Below are positions 26,240 to 34,361 of a stretch of DNA of 64,000 bases, piece by piece. The notes under the pieces are model-generated. The model was not told where the DNA came from. It did no database searches and worked only from the letters and a program-made list of their open reading frames with translations. Made by a program: the position numbers and the translations under genes. The DNA is from JAHEAO01 sp942492375 (GTDB lineage: Bacteria; Pseudomonadota; Alphaproteobacteria; Rhodobacterales; Rhodobacteraceae). The stretch is from positions 124,001 through 188,000 of the forward strand of contig CALOEL010000005.1 of the NCBI GenBank assembly GCA_942492375.1, read 5' to 3'. Numbering within the stretch: the stretch's first letter is position 1; each line of letters begins with the position of its first letter.

Positions 26240-26839
26240 ATGGCAAAAGCGACAAAGAGACAAATGATCGTGAAACCTGACGCCGAGAACCTCGCCGCCG
26301 CGGCAAAAGCGGCCGGAAAGCGCGGATTGCCGCCGGTCCACCTCTGGCACCCTGAATTCTGCGGCGATCTGGACATGAGGATCGCACGGGATGGAACATG
26401 GTTCTATCTTGGGACGCCGATCGGGCGGAAAGAGCTGGTGCGGCTGTTTTCGACGATCCTGCGCAAGGATGGCGACGATTACTTCCTTGTGACGCCGGTC
26501 GAGAAAGTCGGCATCACCGTCGAGGACGCGCCCTTCGTTGCGGTGGATTTCGAGCCCACCGGTGAGGGCGGGGATCAGGTGCTGACCTTCGAGACCAATG
26601 TGGGCGATGCGGTGATCGCCGGACCCGATCATCCGATCCGCGTCACCCGCGACCCCGAAACCGGAGAGCCGTCGCCCTACGTCCTGGTGCGGCGGAATCT
26701 CGAGGCGCTGATCGATCGCAAGAGCTTCTATCGGCTGGTCGAGATCGGCGCACATGAGGAGCGCGACGGCGAAAGCTGGTTCGGGCTCTGGTCCTCGGGA
26801 GAGTTCTTCCCGGTCATCCCCTCGGCCGACCTGCCGTGA
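26240..26839 (+). CDS. DUF1285 family protein
   Basis: A 199-aa soluble protein with the DUF1285 pattern: PPVHLWHPEFCGDLDMRIARD (about residues 31-51), GTPIGRKELVRLFSTILRKD and DYFLVTPVEKVGITVEDAPF. Structures of this family show a PH-like fold; biochemical role unknown. It lies divergently next to moxR, an arrangement I recall as common in Rhodobacterales, and is followed after 1 bp by the isomerase gene, so the two are likely co-transcribed. Confidence 0.9.
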   Translation: MAKATKRQMIVKPDAENLAAAAKAAGKRGLPPVHLWHPEFCGDLDMRIARDGTWFYLGTPIGRKELVRLFSTILRKDGDDYFLVTPVEKVGITVEDAPFVAVDFEPTGEGGDQVLTFETNVGDAVIAGPDHPIRVTRDPETGEPSPYVLVRRNLEALIDRKSFYRLVEIGAHEERDGESWFGLWSSGEFFPVIPSADLP

Positions 26840-26840
26840 G

Positions 26841-27593
26841 ATGCCCCGCTTCGCCGCGAACCTGACATTCCTGTTCAAGGAACTGCCCTTTCTCGACCGG
26901 TTCGCCGCCGCGCGCGAGGCCGGGTTCGATGCCGTGGAGATCCTGTTTCCCTATGACGATCCGGTCGGCGAGATCGTGGCGCGGCTGCGCGACAACGGCC
27001 TGACGCTTGTGCTGATCAACACACCGCCGCCGAACTGGGCGGGCGGCGACCGCGGTTTCGCGGCGGTGCCGGGTGCCGAGGAACGGTTCCGCCACGATTT
27101 CGACCGCTGCCTGCGCTATGCCGACCGGCTGGACCCGATGCACATCCATGTCATGGCCGGCAAGGCGCACGGCCTTGTGGCGGAGGACACCTTCCTTCGC
27201 AATCTGGACTGGGCCGCCAACCGCGCGCCCGAACGAAGCCTGACCGTGGAACCGATCAACGGCATCGACATGCCGGGATATTTCCTGAACGATTTCAATC
27301 AGTCGGCGCGGCTTCTGGCGCGGCTGGACGCACCCAATCTCGGGCTGCAATTCGACTGCTACCACGCGCAGATCATCACCGGCGACGCGATGGACGCCTG
27401 GCAGCAGCATGGACATCTCGCCCGCCACATCCAGGTGGCGGGTGTACCGGGACGGCATGAGCCGTCAGGAGGCGAGATCGACTATCCCGCGTTTTTCCGG
27501 GACCTCGATCGAGATCCCTATCAAGGTTTCGTGAGCGGCGAATATCATCCGCGCAAGAGCACGGCAGAGGGACTTGGCTGGACCCGTACTTGA
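26841..27593 (+). CDS. hyi: Hydroxypyruvate isomerase-like TIM-barrel protein
   Basis: A 250-aa AP-endonuclease-2-type TIM barrel. MPRFAANLTFLFKELPFLDR, EAGFDAVEILFPYD, LTVEPINGIDMPGYFLND (first catalytic Glu), LGLQFDCYHAQI and FVSGEYHPR (second catalytic Glu) follow hydroxypyruvate isomerase closely. It would interconvert hydroxypyruvate and tartronate semialdehyde in glyoxylate metabolism, consistent with glcDEF nearby. A related sugar isomerase remains possible. It begins 1 bp after the DUF1285 stop and is convergent with rpoH. Confidence 0.82.
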   Translation: MPRFAANLTFLFKELPFLDRFAAAREAGFDAVEILFPYDDPVGEIVARLRDNGLTLVLINTPPPNWAGGDRGFAAVPGAEERFRHDFDRCLRYADRLDPMHIHVMAGKAHGLVAEDTFLRNLDWAANRAPERSLTVEPINGIDMPGYFLNDFNQSARLLARLDAPNLGLQFDCYHAQIITGDAMDAWQQHGHLARHIQVAGVPGRHEPSGGEIDYPAFFRDLDRDPYQGFVSGEYHPRKSTAEGLGWTRT

Positions 27594-27596
27594 TCC

Positions 27597-28475
27597 TTAG
27601 CCCAGAAAGTGGTGCACTTCCTTCGACTGACCTTCAAGGCTGCGGCGCATCTTCGCGAAAGCGGCGGCTTCGACCTGACGGATCCGCTCTTTCGACAAGC
27701 CCAGCTCATCCCCCAGGCTTTCGAGCGTTCGCGGATCGTCGCGCAGCTTCCGTTCGGACACGATGAATCTTTCGCGGTCACTTAGATCGGCCATTGCCGA
27801 GGCCAGCCAACCGCGCAGCGCGGCCCGGTCGTGCTCCTCTTCGACGATCTCGGCCGCCTGCACGCCGTCATCCTCCAGCGCGTCGATCCATTCGCGGCCC
27901 TCGTCCTCGACCGACTGCGTCGCGTTCAGCGAATAGTCCGACCCGGAAAGCCTTCCTTCCATCATCTCGACATCATGCAGCGGAACGCCGACCTCGGAGG
28001 CGATCATCTGGCGCAGCTGGTGCTGGTCCAGAACCTCGCCACGGGCCCCCGCCTCGCGTTCCAGCTTGGCCTGGACGCGGCGGAGGTTGAAGAACAGCGA
28101 CTTCTGGCTGGAGGTCGAGCCGGTGCGCACCATCGACCAGTTGCGCATCACGTAATCCTGGATCGACGCCTTGATCCACCAGACCGCATAGGTCGAGAAG
28201 CGGACGCCGCGATCCGGATCGAACTTGTCGGCGGCTTTCATCAGGCCAAGGCTGGCTTCCTGGATCAGGTCGTTCATCGGCGCGCCGTAGCGCCGGAACT
28301 TCGACGCCATGGATATCGCCAGACGCATATAGGCCGTGATCAGCCGGTGCAGCGCGACCTCGTCGCGTTCGTCGCGCCAGGCATAGGCCAGATGACGTTC
28401 GGTTTCCGCGTCCAGAAGCTCTGCACGCATCGCGCGGCGGGTGTGGCGCTGGTCTGCATATCCATCAAGTGCCAT
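27597..28475 (-). CDS. rpoH2: RNA polymerase sigma-32-type factor, RpoHII
   Basis: A 292-aa heat-shock-type sigma factor. Region 2 includes ISMASKFRRYGAPMNDLIQEASLG and FDPDRGVRFSTYAVWWIKASIQDYVMRNWSMVR. The RpoH box region is VRTGSTSSQKSLFFNLRR, and region 4 ends in LESLGDELGLSKERIRQVEAAAFAKMR. The N-terminus MALDGYADQ matches the RpoHII branch of Rhodobacter, which serves singlet-oxygen and heat responses. The start at 28475 has a GGGGG stretch upstream. A candidate RpoE-type promoter precedes it. Confidence 0.92.
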   Translation of the reverse strand: MALDGYADQRHTRRAMRAELLDAETERHLAYAWRDERDEVALHRLITAYMRLAISMASKFRRYGAPMNDLIQEASLGLMKAADKFDPDRGVRFSTYAVWWIKASIQDYVMRNWSMVRTGSTSSQKSLFFNLRRVQAKLEREAGARGEVLDQHQLRQMIASEVGVPLHDVEMMEGRLSGSDYSLNATQSVEDEGREWIDALEDDGVQAAEIVEEEHDRAALRGWLASAMADLSDRERFIVSERKLRDDPRTLESLGDELGLSKERIRQVEAAAFAKMRRSLEGQSKEVHHFLG

Positions 28476-28534
28476 GATCGACCCCCATCGGTCCGGCCGA
28501 ACCCCTGTCGGCCTCTTTCCTTGATCCATTACTG

Positions 28535-28564
28535 CTGATACGTGACAGTAACATCTTTGGATCA
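28535..28564 (-). promoter_or_regulatory. RpoE-type promoter candidate for rpoHII
   Basis: TGATCC (28564-28559), an 18-bp spacer and TATCAG (28540-28535) resemble the Rhodobacter RpoE (ChrR-controlled ECF) pattern TGATC-N18-TA. In Rhodobacter sphaeroides rpoHII is transcribed by RpoE. The predicted leader would be about 50 nt. The -10 half is the weaker part of the match. Confidence 0.5.
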
Positions 28565-28581
28565 ACCGGCTTTACACGATT

Positions 28582-29112
28582 ATGTTCCCGCATCTTTCAC
28601 TGATTTTGGGCGGTGCCAGCTCCGGCAAATCGGGTTTGGCCGAGGAACTGGTCAAGTCGCAGGCAGGTCCGCACATCTATCTGGCGACGGCCCAGGCCCA
28701 TGACACCGAGATGCAGTTGAAGATCCTGAAGCACCGCGCCGACCGGGGCCAGGACTGGCAGACCCTCGAGGCGCCGATGGATCTGGACGGGGCGTTGTCG
28801 CGGTTTTCCAAGGGGATCGTCCTGCTTGACTGCGCGACCTTCTGGCTCAGCAATCACCTGCTGGCCGAAAGCAACATCACCACCGAGACCGACGCGCTGG
28901 TGGCAGCGCTCGGCGCCTGCCGCGCCCCTGTGGTCGTGGTCTCGAACGAGGTCGGACAGGGCGTGGTGCCCGACAGCGCGCTGGGGCGGAAGTTCCGCGA
29001 CCTGCAGGGCCGGCTGAACCAGCGGCTGGCATCGCGGGCCGATCTGGTCGTCTTCGTGACCGCCGGTTTGCCGCAGGTGCTGAAGGGCGAGATGCCGGGC
29101 CGGCGGGCGTGA
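28582..29112 (+). CDS. cobU: Adenosylcobinamide kinase/guanylyltransferase CobU (CobP)
   Basis: A 176-aa bifunctional enzyme that phosphorylates adenosylcobinamide and transfers GMP in cobalamin nucleotide-loop assembly. The P-loop is ILGGASSGKSGLAE (residues 8-21). DCATFWLSNHL and VVVSNEVGQGVVPDSALGR FRD follow, the CobU signature. There is no Shine-Dalgarno before the ATG, so translation may be leaderless. It overlaps the next gene by 4 nt (GTGA). Cobalamin is also the cofactor of the ethylmalonyl-CoA mutase at the right edge of this window. Confidence 0.93.
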   Translation: MFPHLSLILGGASSGKSGLAEELVKSQAGPHIYLATAQAHDTEMQLKILKHRADRGQDWQTLEAPMDLDGALSRFSKGIVLLDCATFWLSNHLLAESNITTETDALVAALGACRAPVVVVSNEVGQGVVPDSALGRKFRDLQGRLNQRLASRADLVVFVTAGLPQVLKGEMPGRRA

Positions 29113-29687
29113 CCCGGTTCTGGTGGGTCCGGCATGGACCGACCCATGAAAAGGCATTCGTCGGCTGGCGCGACGTCCCCGCCGACCTGTCGGACCAGGC
29201 GCGGATCGCGCGGCTTTCGGCGCATCTGCCGCAAGAGGCCCTGCTCGTCTCCTCGGACCTGCAGCGCGCTGCCGCCACGGGCGATGCCATCGTGGGCAAT
29301 CGGCGGCGCCTGCCCCATGATCCGTCCCTGCGCGAGTTCAACCTCGGGGACTGGGACGGCATGCCCTTCGACGAGGTCGCGGCCCGCGACCCGGATCTCA
29401 GCCGCGCGTTCTGGGATCGGCCCGGCGATATCGCCCCGCCCGGCGGCGAAAGCTGGAACGATCTTGCACGCCGGGTGAATACCAGCGTCGCCGAGCTGTG
29501 CCAGCTCCATCGCGGACAGGATATCGTCGTGGTGGCCCATATCGGCGTGATCCTGACCCAGATCCAGGCGGCGACCGGGCAATCCGCGTCCGACGTCCTG
29601 TCGCACCGGATCGACAACCTCTCGGTGACGCTGCTCAGCCACGACGACGCGGGCTGGACGCCGGGGCCGATCAATCACTGTCCGTGA
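29109..29687 (+). CDS. Histidine phosphatase, probable alpha-ribazole phosphatase (CobC-like)
   Basis: A 192-aa phosphoglycerate-mutase-fold phosphatase. The phospho-His motif is WWVRHGPTH (residues 5-13), with LREFNLGDWDGMPFDEV and VVVAHIGVI supplying the other conserved His. The 4-nt overlap with cobU (GTG start) makes alpha-ribazole-5'-phosphate dephosphorylation in cobalamin synthesis the best hypothesis. The family is broad, so a generic phosphatase is possible. Confidence 0.85.
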   Translation: MTRFWWVRHGPTHEKAFVGWRDVPADLSDQARIARLSAHLPQEALLVSSDLQRAAATGDAIVGNRRRLPHDPSLREFNLGDWDGMPFDEVAARDPDLSRAFWDRPGDIAPPGGESWNDLARRVNTSVAELCQLHRGQDIVVVAHIGVILTQIQAATGQSASDVLSHRIDNLSVTLLSHDDAGWTPGPINHCP

Positions 29688-29759
29688 TCGGCCGGCGCAA
29701 TACTCTGAATTACCGAAAGCTACCGAAGCGCGTTAGCCTCGCCGGGAAGGGATGGCGAC

Positions 29760-30440
29760 ATGACCTATGACCTCTATATCGGCGACCGCAGTTTTTCCAG
29801 CTGGTCCCTGCGCGGCTGGCTTATGTTCCGCAAGTTCGACCTGCCGGTGCGGACGCATCTTGTCGGCCTCTACAATGGCCGGCTGGCGGACGACCTCGCG
29901 CCGCTAGCCCCCGCGCGTTTCGTTCCGGTGATGCGGACACCCGAGGGCTGCGTCGTCGGCGACACGCTGGCGATCGCCGAAACCCTTGCCGAACGCCACC
30001 CCGAGGCCGGTCTCTGGCCCGACGATCCGGCGGCACGGGCGCTTGCCCGCTGGCTCTGCGCCGAGATGCATTCCGGTTTCCCGGCTCTGCGCGGCGAATG
30101 CCCGATGCAGCTTCTGCATCGCTATCAGGGGTTTGCCGTATCGCACGCGGTGCGCGCCGACCTTGCGCGGATCGAGTCGCTCTGGTCCCTCGCGCAGCAG
30201 CGTCATGCGAACGGCGGGCCGTGGCTGTTCGGGGAGTATTCGCTGGTCGATGCCTTCTTCGCCCCCGTCGCGGCCCGGATCGCCGGTTACGCCCTGCCGG
30301 TCGGCGAAGACGCCGCGCGCTATGTCGCGGCGCATCTGGCCGATCCCGCATTTCGCGACTGGCGCGCCGAGGGGCTGAAGGTCGACTACGACCCCGTGCC
30401 CTATGCACTCGACCTGCCGATCGGTCCCTGGCCGGAATGA
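29760..30440 (+). CDS. Glutathione S-transferase family protein
   Basis: A 226-aa protein with an N-terminal thioredoxin-like GST domain (YDLYIGDRSFSSWSLRGWLM; the Ser-Ser-Trp-Ser is the likely glutathione-activating site). A cis-Pro/substrate region RFVPVMRTPEG and a C-terminal helical domain (about residues 90-200) follow, including WLFGEYSLVDAFFAPVAAR. It resembles the alphaproteobacterial maleylacetoacetate-isomerase-like GSTs; the substrate is not fixed. The start has GGGAAGGG upstream. Confidence 0.88.
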   Translation: MTYDLYIGDRSFSSWSLRGWLMFRKFDLPVRTHLVGLYNGRLADDLAPLAPARFVPVMRTPEGCVVGDTLAIAETLAERHPEAGLWPDDPAARALARWLCAEMHSGFPALRGECPMQLLHRYQGFAVSHAVRADLARIESLWSLAQQRHANGGPWLFGEYSLVDAFFAPVAARIAGYALPVGEDAARYVAAHLADPAFRDWRAEGLKVDYDPVPYALDLPIGPWPE

Positions 30441-30501
30441 TCTTTACCCCGCCTTAACGCTTTCCGCCTAGCCGTTAACCAGGGTTCCGGCGGAGGTCAG
30501 A

Positions 30502-32025
30502 ATGGTTGCGCGCGCCTATACCGTGGCGTTCGAAGGCGTCGAGGCGCGGATGGTGGAGGTGCAATGCGCCGTCACCCCCGGCCTGCCCTCCTTCGCCATC
30601 GTCGGCCTGCCGGACAAGGCCGTATCGGAAGCCCGCGAACGGGTGCGCTCGGCGCTGTCGACGCTGTCGATCGCCCTGCCGTCAAAACGGATCACGATCA
30701 ACCTTTCTCCTGCCGACCTGCCGAAGGAAGGGTCGCATTTCGACCTGCCGATCGCGATGGCCCTGCTGGCCGCGCTGGAAATCGTCCCGACCGAGGATGT
30801 CGAGGATACCGTCGCCCTTGGCGAACTGTCGCTCGACGGCTCGCTGGTGCCGGTGATCGGCGCCCTGCCCGCCGCGATGGCCGCCGCCGAACAGGATCGC
30901 GCGCTGCTCTGCCCGCGCGCCTGCGGCGCCGAGGCGGCCTGGGTCGGTGGTAACCGGGTGCTGGCCGCCGCCAGCCTGATCGAGGTGATCCAGCATTTCA
31001 CCGGCCAGAAGGTCATGGAACCGGCCGCCCCCGGCGAGGTGCGCGAAGACCGCTCGGGCCGCGACCTGCGCGACGTGAAAGGCCAGGAACGGGCCAAGCG
31101 CGCGCTGGAAATCGCCGCGGCGGGGCGGCATCACCTGCTTCTGGTCGGCACGCCGGGATCCGGCAAGTCGATGCTGGCGGCGCGGCTGCCCGGCATCCTG
31201 CCGCCGCTGACGCCCGCCGAGGCGCTGGAAACCTCGATGATACATTCGCTGTCCGGTCTTCTGGACGAAGGCGGCATCTGCCGTACCCGGCCGTTCCGCG
31301 AGCCGCATCACACCGCATCGATGGCGGCGATCGTGGGCGGCGGCAAGGGCGCCAAGCCGGGCGAGATCTCGCTGGCCCATAACGGCGTGCTGTTCATGGA
31401 CGAGTTTCCCGAATTTCCCCGCGCGGTGCTGGAAACCCTGCGCCAGCCGATCGAGACCGGCGAGGTCGTGGTCGCCCGCGCCAATGCGCATATCCGCTAC
31501 CCCTGCCGCTTCATGCTGGTCGCCGCGGCCAATCCCTGCAAATGCGGCTATCTCTCGGACCCGGCCCGCGCCTGCGCCCGCGCCCCGGTCTGCGGTGAGG
31601 ATTACCTTGGCCGGATCTCGGGGCCGCTGATGGACCGGTTTGATTTGCGGGTCGACGTGCCGCCGGTGGCCTATACCGATCTCGACCTGCCGCAAAGCGG
31701 CGATGCCTCGGCGACCGTGGCGGCCCGCGTCGCTCTCGCCCGCGATATCCAGGCCCGCCGGTTTGCAGGACACGAGGGCGTGCGGGTCAACGCCGATGCC
31801 GAGGGCTCGGTGCTCGAGGCCGTGGCGATGCCCGAGACCGACGGCCGCGAGTTACTCAGCCGCGTCGCCGAGCGGTTCGGGCTGTCGGCGCGGGGCTATC
31901 ACCGGGTGCTGCGGGTGGCGCGCACCATCGCCGACCTGGAAGGCGCGGAGAACGTCCGCAAACCGCATGTCGCCGAGGCGATCAGCTATCGGTTGGCTTC
32001 GGCCCGCGAAATCGTTCCCGGTTGA
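30502..32025 (+). CDS. YifB/ComM-family Mg-chelatase-like AAA ATPase
   Basis: A 507-aa protein with three modules. The N-terminal ChlI domain includes LPSFAIVGLPDKAVSEARERV. The AAA+ core has Walker A VGTPGSGKSMLAARLPGILPP (about residues 214-234) and HNGVLFMDEFPEFPRAVLETLRQP (Walker B). A cysteine cluster ANPCKCGYLSDPARACARAP leads into the C-terminal Mg_chelatase_C region. ComM homologues are branch-migration helicases that help integrate incoming DNA during natural transformation. CGGAGG precedes the start. It is convergent with gshB. Confidence 0.92.
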   Translation: MVARAYTVAFEGVEARMVEVQCAVTPGLPSFAIVGLPDKAVSEARERVRSALSTLSIALPSKRITINLSPADLPKEGSHFDLPIAMALLAALEIVPTEDVEDTVALGELSLDGSLVPVIGALPAAMAAAEQDRALLCPRACGAEAAWVGGNRVLAAASLIEVIQHFTGQKVMEPAAPGEVREDRSGRDLRDVKGQERAKRALEIAAAGRHHLLLVGTPGSGKSMLAARLPGILPPLTPAEALETSMIHSLSGLLDEGGICRTRPFREPHHTASMAAIVGGGKGAKPGEISLAHNGVLFMDEFPEFPRAVLETLRQPIETGEVVVARANAHIRYPCRFMLVAAANPCKCGYLSDPARACARAPVCGEDYLGRISGPLMDRFDLRVDVPPVAYTDLDLPQSGDASATVAARVALARDIQARRFAGHEGVRVNADAEGSVLEAVAMPETDGRELLSRVAERFGLSARGYHRVLRVARTIADLEGAENVRKPHVAEAISYRLASAREIVPG

Positions 32026-32037
32026 GCATTCCGCCGG

Positions 32038-32982
32038 TCAACCGGCGCGCTTCACCTCGATCACGTCCCAGAGCTTCGCGGCGGTGTTGGTGCCGTCGAA
32101 GCGTTCCAGTTCCTGGATACCTGTGGGCGAGGTCAGGTTGATCTCGGTCAGGTAGTCGCCGATGATGTCGATGCCGACGAAGATCTGGCCCTTCTCGCGC
32201 AGGAGCGGGCCGATCGCGGCGCAGATCTCGCGGTCGCGCTCGGTCAGGGCGATCTTCTCGGCCCTCCCGCCCACATGCATGTTCGACCGGGTCTCGCCCT
32301 CCTGCGGGACGCGGTTGATGGCGCCGACCGGCTCTCCGTCCACCAGGATCACCCGCTTGTCGCCGTTGGTGACGTCCGACAGGTATTTCTGCGCGATCAG
32401 CGGCTCTCGGTTCATGCCTGTGAACAGCTCGTGCAGCGACGAGAGGTTGCGGTCGTTCGGGTCCAGCCGGAAGACCCCGGCGCCACCATTGCCGTAGAGC
32501 GGTTTCAGGATGATGTCGCCATGGGCATGCTTGAAGGCGCGCAAGGTGGCCAGATCGCGGGCGATCGTCGTCGGCGGCGTCAGATCGGGGAAGCGCAGGA
32601 CCAGGAGTTTCTCGGGATAGTTGCGGACCCAGAAGGGATCGTTCACCACCAGCGTATCGGGATGGACCATCTGCAGGATATGGGTGGTGGTGATATAGCC
32701 CATGTCGAAGGGCGGATCCTGCCGCAGCCAGATCACGTCATATTCGGACAGATCAACCTCTGCCTCTTCGCCCAGGGTGTAATGGTCGCCCTTGTTCCGG
32801 CGAAGCTCCAGCGCCCAGCCGCGCGCGGTGACGCGGCCCTCCTGATAGGCGAGCCGGTCCGGCGTGTAGTAGAAAAGCTGGTGGCCCCGCTCCTGCGCTT
32901 CGATGGCGATGCGGAACGTGCTGTCGGCGTCGATATTGATCGGCGCGATCGGGTCCATCTGGATTGCAACCTTGAGCGCCAT
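32038..32982 (-). CDS. gshB: Glutathione synthetase
   Basis: A 314-aa ATP-grasp enzyme joining gamma-glutamylcysteine and glycine. MALKVAIQMDPIAPINIDAD starts the N-terminal domain. ILKPLYGNGGAGVFRL, VTNGDKRVILVDGEP, NMHVGGRAEKIALTE and VGIDIIGDYLTEINLTSPTG are diagnostic. Of two adjacent ATGs the second (32982) has the better spacing to GGGAGGAA. It lies downstream of rsmI and yraN on the same strand. Confidence 0.95.
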   Translation of the reverse strand: MALKVAIQMDPIAPINIDADSTFRIAIEAQERGHQLFYYTPDRLAYQEGRVTARGWALELRRNKGDHYTLGEEAEVDLSEYDVIWLRQDPPFDMGYITTTHILQMVHPDTLVVNDPFWVRNYPEKLLVLRFPDLTPPTTIARDLATLRAFKHAHGDIILKPLYGNGGAGVFRLDPNDRNLSSLHELFTGMNREPLIAQKYLSDVTNGDKRVILVDGEPVGAINRVPQEGETRSNMHVGGRAEKIALTERDREICAAIGPLLREKGQIFVGIDIIGDYLTEINLTSPTGIQELERFDGTNTAAKLWDVIEVKRAG

Positions 32983-33057
32983 CATTTCCTCCCGTGAGTT
33001 GCGCCTTACATGGCGCAGCCGGCAGGCGGGATCAATGCGAAAGCTGCAGAGCGGGGT

Positions 33058-33411
33058 TCAATGACCGAAGGCGTTTTCGATGATCCGGATGGCGCCCCCG
33101 CCATCGACCAATGCCACGTCGAAGCGCACCGGGGTCAGCTGGCCTTTCGGCATCTGCCCGAGATATTCGGACGCCGAATTGTAGATGCGCTGCATCTGGC
33201 GGCTGCTGAGCCGTTCGGCCGCGCGCGCGAAATCGCGCGATGCCTTGACCTCGACGAAGATCAGCCCCTCGCCGTCCTCGGCGATCAGGTCGATTTCGCC
33301 CGAGCGGCCGCGCCAACGGTGGTTGCGGGTGCCGTGGCCGCGCCGCGCGTAATCCGCGGCGACCTGGTCTTCGGCCGACAGGCCGGCATGGTAGGAAACC
33401 GATCCGCTCAT
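33058..33411 (-). CDS. yraN: YraN family (UPF0102) protein
   Basis: A 117-aa protein with an endonuclease-like fold. The characteristic core RGRSGEIDLIAEDGEGLIFVEVK (E, D, ExK residues, about residues 34-56) matches the Holliday-junction-resolvase-related UPF0102 family, whose role is unsettled. It overlaps rsmI by 4 nt. The rsmI-LpoA-yraN neighbourhood is widely conserved in Proteobacteria. Confidence 0.92.
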   Translation of the reverse strand: MSGSVSYHAGLSAEDQVAADYARRGHGTRNHRWRGRSGEIDLIAEDGEGLIFVEVKASRDFARAAERLSSRQMQRIYNSASEYLGQMPKGQLTPVRFDVALVDGGGAIRIIENAFGH

Positions 33412-34265
33412 TTCTTGTTCTCCAGTTCCAGCGCCCGCTGGTAGACCTTGCGTTTTGGCAAGCCTAGCGCTTCGGCCACCATCTGGGCAGCATCTTTCAC
33501 GCTCAGGGTTAACAGCGCCTTTCCCAGCGCGTCTTCCAGCGTTTCCGCGCTGGCCTCCCTGTGGCTGCGGTCGATGACGACGACGATCTCGCCTTTCAGG
33601 CTGCGTTGCGCCACGTCTACGGCCAGTGTCCCCAGCGGTCCTCGAATCACCTCCTCGAATTTCTTGGTCAGTTCGCGGCAGATCGCGGCTTGCCGCTCGT
33701 TTCCCAGTTCGGCGGCCATGTCCTTCAGCGATGCCGCGATCCGCTTCGGGCTTTCGTAGAGCACCAGCGTCGCCGGGATCCCCGCCAGGTCACGGAAGAC
33801 GCCGCGCCGCGCGGCGGACGTGCTGGGAGGGAAACCTGTGAACAGGAAGCGGTCGGTCGGCAGGCCGGCCACCGTCAGTGCCGCGATGACCGCCGAGGGG
33901 CCGGGCGCGCTGGTCACCGGGTATCCCGCGGCGATCGCCTCTCGCGCAAGGACGAAACCCGGATCGGCGACCAGCGGGGTCCCGGCCTCGGAGACATAGG
34001 CGACCGAACGCCCCTCGGCCAGCGCCTGCAGCAGCCGCGGCCGAGCCGCGGCGCCGTTATGGTCGTGATAGGCGGCCAGCGTCCGGCCCTGCAGGGCGAT
34101 GCCGTGGATCTCCATCAGGTGCCGGGCGGTCCGCGTATCCTCGGCTGCGATCACATCTGCGGAGGCCAGGATATCGAGCGCCCGCAACGTGATGTCGCGT
34201 GCCGACCCGATCGGGGTCGCGACGAAATAGAGGCCCGGCGGCAATGGCCGGATTTCCGCCTTCAT
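33408..34265 (-). CDS. rsmI: 16S rRNA (cytidine-1402-2'-O)-methyltransferase RsmI
   Basis: An SAM-dependent tetrapyrrole-methylase-fold enzyme of about 285 aa. GLYFVATPIGSARDITLRAL, DVIAAEDTRTARHLM, VSEAGTPLVADPGF, TSAPGPSAVIAAL and DRFLFTGFPP are RsmI signatures. I place the start at 34265 (MKAEIRPLPPG) because the conserved region begins just after it; an ATG 8 codons upstream (34289) has no Shine-Dalgarno either. It is divergent from the LpoA-like gene and followed by yraN and gshB. Confidence 0.93.
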   Translation of the reverse strand: MKAEIRPLPPGLYFVATPIGSARDITLRALDILASADVIAAEDTRTARHLMEIHGIALQGRTLAAYHDHNGAAARPRLLQALAEGRSVAYVSEAGTPLVADPGFVLAREAIAAGYPVTSAPGPSAVIAALTVAGLPTDRFLFTGFPPSTSAARRGVFRDLAGIPATLVLYESPKRIAASLKDMAAELGNERQAAICRELTKKFEEVIRGPLGTLAVDVAQRSLKGEIVVVIDRSHREASAETLEDALGKALLTLSVKDAAQMVAEALGLPKRKVYQRALELENKK

Positions 34266-34361
34266 CAGACCGCGCCCAGATTGCGACATTTACTAGGGGT
34301 TAGGATTTGCATAGGCTCTGCCCGTCCGACCTGTATAGTTGCTGGGAAAGAGGAACAGCCC

